64,000 nt of DNA, taken from contig JBANAY010000003.1 in the NCBI GenBank assembly GCA_037952775.1, positions 7,006,001-7,070,000 of the forward strand, in the 5' to 3' direction. Positions 55,447-64,000 of this stretch are shown piece after piece (positions within the stretch are counted from its first letter, which is position 1; every line of letters starts with the position of its first letter). The translations under genes were made by a program, and so were the position numbers. This DNA is from Clonostachys chloroleuca. Its lineage: Eukaryota; Ascomycota; Sordariomycetes; Hypocreales; Bionectriaceae. A model generated the notes under the pieces. The model did not search any database. It saw only the letters and a program-made list of their open reading frames with translations, and had not been told where the DNA came from.

Positions 55447-58104
55447 GGTAAACCTTCACAAGAATGTGATGATGTGAAAGAGTCCTGGAATCATCTTCAT
55501 CGATGGCCATGGGCTGCATCTTCTACTTAGACCACAGACCGACTCTTTCGCAAGTCTGATTTAGGAAGCCTGAGTCAGGCTCAGCCCCCAGTGACGGTAT
55601 GGGGAACATACAGAACTGTTCATTGGCTTGTCAGTGATAAAAATAAGCTGCAGGATCCATCTTACCAACACCCTGCCACGGCCCTGTTGGTCTGCTTCCA
55701 AAGTTACCTCGCTGCACATTAATCTGGCGCACCATCTACTAATATGGCATGCTATTACGCACTCTCCCCCGTGCTTGCCATGATTTGTTTTGGCTATCTG
55801 AGACGCAGCGGGTGCAAAGGGGGGCTGAAGGATGAGAGGCCTCACCGACCACATGGGCTCCAGCCAGTCGGTACAGTGCCCCAGCTCCTTGGGACCACGG
55901 CATAACAATACAAAAGCCCTCCCCAAACATGTTTGCGTCAACACTGCCCCCTATGCCCGAGCCCAGCCGGAGGGCTGCTGCTGCGGCCTGTCGGGTCACT
56001 GTTTCACACTCACCCACGCGCATGCCAGCGCACGTGAATTGATTGTCGATCGAGACATGACTAATTCTCTAGAACGTGGAGAGATAGCAGTTAACGTCCA
56101 AACATCTCGTTTCGGGTACTTCATATGGTATCCTGTGGGTTCTGGTCTGTAGCGGCTGGACACTGCACTGACCCCAGTGATTCTGTAAAGGGGTCGCGCT
56201 GTCAACATACATGTACCTAGCTCCTATCTCTACGATGTCTTTTTCCTCTTCGATCCAAAAGTAAGCACATGTCCCCGCGAGATGTCATTGTTTTCTCTCA
56301 TGACGTGAGAGCGAGCTACGTGCTCGCAGCATATTTAGATCTTACCGACAGTCAGCTTGAATCTTCCAGCCCCGTCCAGTTCTCAATTCAGTAGAAACTA
56401 CACGTCACACGCTCCGATTTTGTTCTCTCTGACCGTCACCAATGTTACCACTTAGGGCCCTAGGTATCCAGCTGCGATCGCACCCACCCTTACCTCGGGC
56501 ATTGTAGTGTACCTAAGATACGGTGTCCTACATGAATCAATTGCATCACAGCAAGCAACAGTGGCTTCGGCCTGTGGCATAAGCCGTCAGTTCTTGAAAT
56601 CTTGCATTGCAGTTATTTGTATTAAAAGCTGGATGCACCAGCTCGTACAAGTCTCCATCTCCGCTTTCCAGACTCTCGGCACTACTTTCAAGTCAAATAC
56701 AAGTTGCCCCCAGCGGCCCTATGTCTTTATTTTTTTTGTTAGAGTATGTTCCATCAGGCCAAGCACATGAAGTTGCCTCGGATTACCCAAACGGTAAGCG
56801 GCGAGGAAGCAATGTCTTGATGTCAGACCTGCCTATACTTCCATCTTAACAGCGGTATATTTTGCAACTCCAGCAAATGGCCCGTTGCGTGTCTACCCTT
56901 GAATCATGTGCATAGCTCCAGCACAGTCGTAGTAGTCGGCAAGATGTTTACAGAGGCTAGGCATCGCAAAGGTCTTCGCCGTCGACATTGAAGGGGAAAG
57001 CTATCAAAATTGATAGCGTTCATTCCGGCGACTTCCTCATCGAATGGCCCCTCAGCTATCGTCATGTGAATCACAAGAAACCGGCGAGCTACCTAACATA
57101 CCTAGGATTGGAGAACTGGTGCTCAAGATTATCTTGGACCTGCTGCTTCTGAAAAGGTGCAACAGTTGATAGAGCATCTCCTCAAGGGTTTATCGACGGA
57201 GCTTGGTACCATGCATGCTTCGGGGTAAGGATATAGAGTCATAACAAGAATTCAATGCTTTTTTGCCGAAGATTTCTGTCATCAAGCGGTCTTTGAACGA
57301 ATATGCCACCCTTTCAAAAGACATCCTGCCCAATGGATACGTTATCTGGTTCTGGCGATTTGGGGGCGACTTGGATTAAGCGAAGCCTCGACTCCGGTGA
57401 ATCCAGGTGTTCCAAGAAAAAAGTGGGAAGAAAATCAGATGAGCAGCTTGATCCTTGCTAACAAAGCTGGAAGTGTACATAAATACCAATGCGCTCAGCG
57501 GCTTGCACCAAGATAATTCAAAGAAGCGAAACGCGAAAGCAATTTGCAACTTATAAGACAAGGCATGAAGATAAGTCCATACTACTACGTTGGTTGACTC
57601 AACCACTCGTGCTTTCTCCATTATTCTTAAGGTACACTTATCTCGCTCCTCTTTAGAGGAGTGTCAAGTAAGGAACGTTTTACCCAACCTCTTAGGTACA
57701 AATCTGAAGTTGCAGCAATGTTGCTCTTCGATTTACAGAATCAAGAAGTCTAGAAGTCAAACTAGTGCATCGAATGCCCATTATGCCATCAATCACTGGG
57801 GCGACCCTCGGTACTTCATCACTGAGAAAGTATTCATTACGCACGATCGCTAATCAACGTGTGCTGGTTCTTCATTATGCTTTTCATTTCAATTATCATT
57901 GTTTTCGTTTGCAGTTTTGCAAGGAACCTCTTCTCCTTGAGAGACGTAGAAGGTGAAAAGAGGCAAGGCTTAGCTTCAAGGAGCATAGAGAGAGTATACT
58001 AGTAAACTTGACTGAGGTTGAAATATGAGTGCAATGGTGTGGTCAGGACATAACTTGTTGAAGCTCATGCTTAGACGTGGATGTCTAAGCGTAACTCAAC
58101 AGAA
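55447..58104. other. Gene-poor 2.65-kb region
   Basis: Frames up to 127 codons overlap on both strands near 55.6-56.2 kb without motifs, a sign of locally high G+C rather than coding. Nothing supportable from 56.2 to 58.1 kb. Confidence 0.45.
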
Positions 58105-58994
58105 TTATTTGACCAACGTTCCTACAATATGAGGGATCATTTCATAAGGCGATTCGCCTTGAGGCGGTGCGAGGTCAATCTCCTCCCACTCACCAAGGCC
58201 TCTCAGTGTCTTTGCAGTGTCGCGGCAAAGATGGCAGCAAATCATTGGCTTCCAAAATATCTCCATAAAGCCTATAGTGACGTCAGAATGGGTATCAGCG
58301 TAGGAAACAGAAGCAACTCACTCTGAATGCCGGAGAGGATTGTACTCTCATCATTACGAACATGTTCAAAAACATACCAATGTCCCCCCTTCTTCAGATA
58401 TCGATACAGCAAGGGCAAATTCTTTTCCGGCTCTGGGATACAACAGAGGCCCTGCACCGTGACAATGCAGTCCAAGCTCTCGGGCTCAATCTTTGTCCCC
58501 GAAGCAGTCGTGTTGCCAAGGCCCTCAACTCCAATAGGCAGGACGTGGTAGACTTCTTCAAAATTTGCTGTCTTCACATGCTTTTTCAGTGTAGCTGCCA
58601 AGAAGCGATTGGGCTCAGATGCATAGATCTTATCAGGGCCAGCGGTGCCCTCCTTCTCAGCCTCATCGATGGTCTTCTGATAGAACTGAGTCCACATGCC
58701 GACACCCCGGCCAATCTCCAGCACGGTGCCGTGAAGGGGCTGGGATACAACCTTATCTTGGACTTTGCCATCTTTGAGGCGGCCCTGGAGGAGAGGGATC
58801 ACATTTGGCGCGGCGGTCTGCTTGGCAAGGGGGCCGACATTAATCCAGAAGACGGCGAACCAGGCGTCGCGGAAGGTCGACCAGGAGGTGAATGCATGGA
58901 GGTCGCCGGCGACGAGGAATTTTATAATGGTGACTGGCAGACTGAGGGCGGACACTGTCATGAGAGCCCAAGGGAATAGTATTTCGCGAATCAT
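58105..58994 (-). CDS. Membrane-anchored SAM-dependent methyltransferase
   Basis: Two exons: 58322-58994 and 58105-58271 (279 aa, phase 1, IQ-SFMEIFWKP). The start is ATG 58994. An N-terminal hydrophobic helix (ILFPWALMTVSALSLPVTIIKFLV) is followed by a class I methyltransferase fold. Motif I is VLEIGRGVGMWTQFY, the acidic post-I position lies in KIYASEPN, and motif IV is LDCIVTVQGLCCIPEPEKNL. The YLKKGGHWYVFEHVRND block is typical of fungal methyltransferase-like proteins related to METTL7/thiol methyltransferases. C-terminal WKPMICCHLCRDT and GEWEEIDL also fit. It probably sits on ER or lipid-droplet membranes. The substrate is unknown. Confidence 0.88.
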
Positions 58995-61422
58995 GACGGA
59001 GGAATATCAATGAAGCTGTGAGGCTGTCGGAGGATGGATGCAGGTGGGTCGGTCCCGTGAACTTGTGTTTTAGCAATAGTTTTCTTCTTATTTCACTCCA
59101 ATTCCAAGACCTTTTAGAGAATTAGAAATTGTATCAATTGCGAGGCATGATTGCACAGAACCTAGAGTTGGCTACGTGAAGTGGCTTATCAGTCTATTAA
59201 ATGCACTGAAAGCTGGTCACATGCTATCTATTGAGGGTGTCCGATTTGACTTTGGCCTAACCGGACTTGTCTTGCTTGTGATCGGTCTAGAACCTGGCTA
59301 CGTTCAGCTGGGCAATAGTCTTCTCACGCAATCCAATGGGCGATTTAGTCTCAGCACGATGATCCGTTCAAGCCAAGTTCAGGGTAAGTTGTCTACGGAT
59401 GGCCGGCAAGTCAAACTAGACCAAATCTTAAAGCCAGCATTCCGGGGATTGTCTTGTTAGTGCCGATAGGGCATCTCGTTTATCTGTCTGTGCTCGCTGT
59501 GCAGGCAAGCAGGGTCGGCAAGAGGGGATGTTTGGCGTCAGTTTGGCATGTACACTACCCGGTTTGACGAACCATCAAAATGGACGCGAAGACAGGGTCG
59601 TCTCATGAGAGATTGGCAGGGCAATATAAGCGATCATCGTCAACAAATGGTGATCAACAACAGTTCTTGACGTTCCATGTTGAGGAATGGGATCCCAGAT
59701 ATCTACATTCTTGTTTTGGTATCGAAGCTATCCACTGCGAAGCGACCCTTGCGTCGCTTCCTCGGTTTGTTTGGCCGCTAGGAGCAGTGTCTAGATTGAG
59801 GTGGGTTCGTGCCATTCTGCAGCCAGAATGGGCAGAACACCCTGATCGGGCCGTTGGCCTGAAACAAGCTAGGTTTAAGGCAACAGCATTCTGTTTCGGT
59901 TACATCTACCCTAAAAAAGAAGGAAAAGCAGTGCAATTACTGCGTTGCTTCAGAAGCGACCCCTTGTCTGAGGTATGTTTCAGCTTGTCCCTCGCGTGTT
60001 GACGAGTTACCCTATAGCGGCGCAGTGCCACAGAGTGTATTGAGAGAAGGCCGCCTCCTCTCTCGTGCCGCAATCCCGCATACAGGCAAGTGGGTGGCTT
60101 TTTCATTGATTGCTACGCAAGTGGGATCAGGCCAGTCTGATGAGGCGAGTTGATCGCACCTTTTTCGATGGTTTGGGCATGATTTGCGACGGTTCTGCCG
60201 AGCGGCACCGAATAAGTCCTTCTATAGATCATAAGTGCTCACCTAGACGATTGCAACGTCCACGGTTTGTCGTCGAGCAAGACAGGAAGTTGACGAGCTA
60301 AAGATTCGATCTAGGCTAGTTGGAATTAATTAAATACAGCCCCTGGAGGTTGCCGAGAAGGCTCGTCCTCCTAGCGAGATCCCGACTCTGCCTGGCTGGG
60401 GACCATGTTTCGGCAATTGGGGGCTGCTTGGGACACAGGCCGTGATCTTCAGCGCCCAGACCACTGAGGAGCCAAGTCTAGGGTTGAGTCGGGAGGGAGG
60501 GGGAAACAGTGGTCGTGGTGTGCCGAGTGGTGAGAGAGTCGTCTATTAATAGCATCGGCCGCACCTTGCATAGATCTCTCTCTACTTTTAGCAGACCGCG
60601 GCGGCTATTCGCCATCGTCCGAGGAGTGTGTATGATGTGCGGCGGTTGTGAACAAGTTTTGTTCTGTTCACTTATAAGTTATATCCCCTCAAACCCCGCG
60701 GCGGACGGCAGTGCAAATAAAGATTTCATGTCACTCCATCGCCACCGAGGCGATTTGAACGCGGGCTGATGTGAGCCATCCCATTCGGTTTGTGCGAGGA
60801 CATTTGCGGCATCACTTTGTAGGGCCTGTGCCGCGCTCTAGCGGTGGATTTTGCCTGAACCAATGCAATGCAATGCCGCGCTCTGCTTCGTCCTGACATG
60901 ATCCCTGTCCCACCCCTGGCCGTTGGACGGTTGTTTTGGGTGACGGTGGGTTAGGGATGTCGAGCCATGCAGCATGCTAGAGGCAGAGCCAAAGCCCGCA
61001 GTCACTCTGCACGGCATCATCCGTTCGCTGTTCGAGCCAGTCCTGGATGGACCAAGCGAGTACACCTGAAGACAAGTGTCGAGGTTGATTGTTTGGTTGA
61101 GCTAGAGGCCGATCTGTCAATGCATTTTCAGGTACGAGCGAGCCCCAGCAAGGTGCTAGCATGGAGAACAGGAGGAACGTAGCATCGTATCCTCCAAAAA
61201 TTAGTCAGACAGGGGACAGCAATGGGTAACACCCCGGTCTGGGATTATTTGGTTGGTCCCCGGTGTTGGTGGTGTGGCTGGATCCTGGACCAGCCGGTCG
61301 ATGGCCAGGTCTGAGCTCCTCAAGTATTGCCCACTTCCTCCATATCGATAGCTCTCTTTTCATCGCAGTCATTCAATGGGATGAAAGCCTGTTCTGACGC
61401 TGTTGGATAGGCAGCAAACACC
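58995..61422. other. Gene-poor 2.4-kb region
   Basis: The longest frame (59580-60002, 140 codons) has no recognisable domain or splice partner and is not called. The C+G-rich right half is upstream of the receptor gene. Confidence 0.45.
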
Positions 61423-62636
61423 ATGGCTGAGGCCGATGTGCCCGTCGACTTGGTCGTCGCGATACCGACATTCATCGGTTCGCTACTCTCTTTTCTAGCA
61501 TCTCTTACCGTCATCGTCTTGCAAGTTGCGAACCCGCCGCGAAGGCATTTCCGTCATTCCATCATCATCAACCTTCTGGCTTCAGGTGCGGCAGCCTCTC
61601 CCCAAGCCCTCTCCCCTTCAGGCCCCTTTAATGTCACCGGCGTACCGATCAGCTAACCTCCAGTCCCCAGATTTAATCAACAGTTTGAATAACACTATCT
61701 CTGGCGCAATCGCCATTGGCAGAGGCAAGCTCCCATCGCCCGAGTTACCCCCCAACGCCTCTTGTGTCGCAAATGCCTGGATTGGCCAACTCAGCGTCCA
61801 AACGATCGATTTCAACATTCTCATCATTTCCATTACTGTACTTCTGACCGTCTTCCGGAATAATTGGGTCAATGGGCTTTCATCAAGGGCCCGGACCTTG
61901 ATCTGCGTCGCCGCCTGGATCCCCGGCCTCATTACAAGTGAGTCGCAACCGCCAAATCGCCCACCATCTTGAGCCCGACTGACAGAAGCAACTTGTAGGT
62001 AATATTGGCCTTGGATTAAATTCTTATGGCTATGTGAGCGGCAATTGGTGTTGGATTCGCTCCGAGCACCTGACCCTTCGATACGCTCTTGGCCACGGCT
62101 GGAGACTTGCCATCTTCGTCGCTACGATATCCATCTACACCTACATCTACATCCACCTGCAACGAACCTATAATGCTCTTCGAATGCTCCTGGGCGCCTC
62201 CTCCTTCACCGAGCGCCGATCCCAAGACAGCGACGCACCGACCTTCCGATCCTCAGACACCCAGCACATCCTCGTCCGACACTCCTACACCGTCTCCTAC
62301 GAGCTCGAGGGCGGCGGCATAGACGACGACTTTGGCGATCTGATGAGCCCCTCAGACCCGAACGGCAGTACACACTCGACTCTTCCACCCCCGCCAAACC
62401 TGACGCGAATGATGCTCATGAACGGCTATCCCCTGGCATACATCATGCTCTGGATTCCCGGTATCGCAAACCGACTGGCCGAGTCGCTCGGCGGATCCCC
62501 ACGATGGCTGCAAGCCCTTCAAGCTACGACTCAGTTCATCGGTATGGCCAACTCGTTGACGTACGGCATCAGCGAGCAGATGCGGCGCAACGCCCGCAAG
62601 AGGTGGAAGGACAAGACGACGCTTGCCACCTACTGA
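61423..62636 (+). CDS. G protein-coupled receptor, Git3 / cAMP-receptor-like
   Basis: Three exons: 61423-61585, 61671-61937, 61999-62636 (355 aa, both junctions phase 1). Seven hydrophobic segments in order: VAIPTFIGSLLSFLASLTVIVLQ; HSIIINLLASDLINSLNNTISG; QTIDFNILIISITVLLTVF; TLICVAAWIPGLIT; WRLAIFVATISIYTYIYIHL; then after a 90-residue hydrophilic loop, YPLAYIMLWIPGIANRL and TTQFIGMANSLTYGI. The asymmetric long third cytoplasmic loop, the NLxxSDLxNS motif in TM2 and the basic tail NARKRWKDK fit fungal Git3/cAR-type receptors, which signal through a G-alpha to adenylate cyclase. Plasma membrane; the ligand is unknown. Confidence 0.85.
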
Positions 62637-64000
62637 GTGTTTTTTTTACTATACTGCTGGGAGGAGGGGGAAAGAAGCATTCGCCTGTATTATTTAACGA
62701 AGTAATGAAGACACGAACCTTCGTACAACATCACTTGGGACCACACTGTGGATCGGGAAGGGCCTTGTACACTGAGACGAGAGCTACATTAACGGCGCAA
62801 GAGGGGGTTTTCTGCATTTACACCTTTGGGCCTGCTTTGTTGTAGGGTGGTTTAGGAATTTTGGAGGAATTTGGGTATTGGGAATTGGAAGCCTGTTGAT
62901 CTGTCTGTATTTTCTGCATCCGTAAATATTACTCGTTTACTGACTCATACACTGTTCCAACTCTTCGCCTCAACCGTGCAATGTTCGCTCCATCTATGCT
63001 TGATCCTCCCTCGTATAGGCAGATACGACTTGGCCATGCAATAGCTCGGGGTCTTTCGAGCGAGAAACACGAGGTTGGGTGGGATCTCGCTTCGCTACAC
63101 GGCACGGCCGAGAATCCTTCCCAAACCCCTCAAACTGCTCACCCGCGCGGGAGGTTGGCTGCAGAGGGGCATGATTTGGTCATGGCGCCACCGCATGGAC
63201 TCTGATCTACTTCTGGAGTAGTTGTTTGGTCGGGGACTCTGCTAGCTGCCTAGAGATATGAAAGGCTCAGTTGATACGGAACCGTTCATGCCCCCTTTCA
63301 ATGAAACAAGTGGGCATTAAATTATCATTTCCATGCATGAGGATGAATTTTTGGAACTCGTAGGACTATGATATTGCTACGAAACGTGTTATCTGCTGTG
63401 TCTAGGTGAAAGTTTTGCACATCACTTGGTTCACAGCATGTTTGCGATGTTCAAGCCAAAGTTCTGGGAGCAAAGAACACTGTAGCGGCACAATAGATGC
63501 CAGAAATTTCAGATTATAAATTTCCCCGATATCGTGTTTAACCGGAGTTCATTGGCAAGTGAACGGCGACGCAGGCTCGCCACTGGTAAGGTGTGCTTCG
63601 GCTGAGCCTCCGCGGCCCCTCGTATCGGATGTGTTTGCTTTTTGCCTCTGACAGACCTGGCTGCCTCTCAGAATTGGTCGATTGCGAGGCTGGAGTTTCT
63701 CTATTACCCTATGTAGTTTATTCGTATTCAATTCGTGAAAATCCATCGCTGCAGGCAGATTTTTAGCATGTGTAGCTCTGATGAACTGGACCTCTGCCTT
63801 TCTCGGGGCAGTGTTTCTTTCCTCCGTGCCATGAATGTGCCTTTGCCTTAAATTTTCTTTTAAGTTGACAAAATTGGTATCGAGTAGAGATAGCAAGATA
63901 TACCTATATGGCCGTTTATTTACCTCTCGTTTATGACTGTTGTAGATCAGTCCTCTAGCTTCAGTTCCCAATATCCCACATCAATCCAGCGCCCAAACTT
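62637..64000. other. Right end, no gene seen
   Basis: Frames of 113 and 140 codons (62504-62845 and 63549-63971) lack motifs and are not called. No repeat or RNA gene seen. Confidence 0.45.

Noticed and set aside
55301..55519. N-terminal extension of the small membrane protein
   Set aside because: It translates a C/T tract into Phe/Leu/Ser runs and would bury a good signal peptide at the internal ATG.
59580..60002. 140-codon plus-strand frame
   Set aside because: No motif, no splice partners, no homology that I recognise; likely chance.
63549..63971. 140-codon minus-strand frame near the right end
   Set aside because: Odd composition without domain marks; no supporting neighbour or splice signals.

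Overview
The window is nuclear DNA from a filamentous ascomycete (Pezizomycotina; a Sordariomycete is my guess, low confidence). Genes run on both strands and carry short introns of about 40-110 nt with GT-AG ends. The families present are typical of fungi: Zn2Cys6 regulators, Dal5-like permeases, a C2H2/Clr5-ankyrin repertoire, DUF7730, GH5 cellulase and a Git3-like receptor. Exon joins were worked out by hand. For almost every spliced gene the exon lengths sum to a multiple of three and the phases match, which is the main support for the models.

Layout. 0-4 kb: the 3' end of an unknown gene, an intron-containing tRNA-Gly, and a C2H2-type protein. 4.4-16.3 kb (region A): cupin protein and divergent Zn2Cys6 regulator, class IV PLP aminotransferase, Dal5-type MFS transporter, a Baeyer-Villiger/flavin monooxygenase broken by a stop codon and frameshifts, and a GST-like protein. 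It reads as a decaying metabolic cluster. 16.3-37 kb: gene-poor stretches with a small acidic secreted protein, a conserved fungal protein, an AtaL/DUF1857 protein, a secreted GH5 endoglucanase, a Gfo/Idh/MocA oxidoreductase, a sugar-transporter pseudogene, a DUF7730 protein, a one-pass surface protein and a WD40 protein.

37.9-51.6 kb (region B): prolyl iminopeptidase, class V PLP enzyme, aldehyde dehydrogenase, beta-hydroxyacid dehydrogenase, a second Dal5-type transporter, a D-glutamate cyclase-like (DUF1445) protein and a Zn2Cys6 regulator. The upstream regions of the aldehyde dehydrogenase, the beta-hydroxyacid dehydrogenase/transporter pair and the DUF1445 gene share a CGG-N7-CCG element with a common core (consensus CGGNNWTCCACCG), about 190-270 bp from the start codons. 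I infer a co-regulated catabolic cluster. The regulator's zinc cluster has an anomalous spacing that looks like a 1-nt loss.

51.9-64 kb: a Clr5-ankyrin pseudogene, a one-pass membrane protein with a long purine/pyrimidine tract in its leader, a membrane-anchored methyltransferase, long stretches where I see no gene, and a seven-helix receptor of the Git3/cAMP-receptor type.
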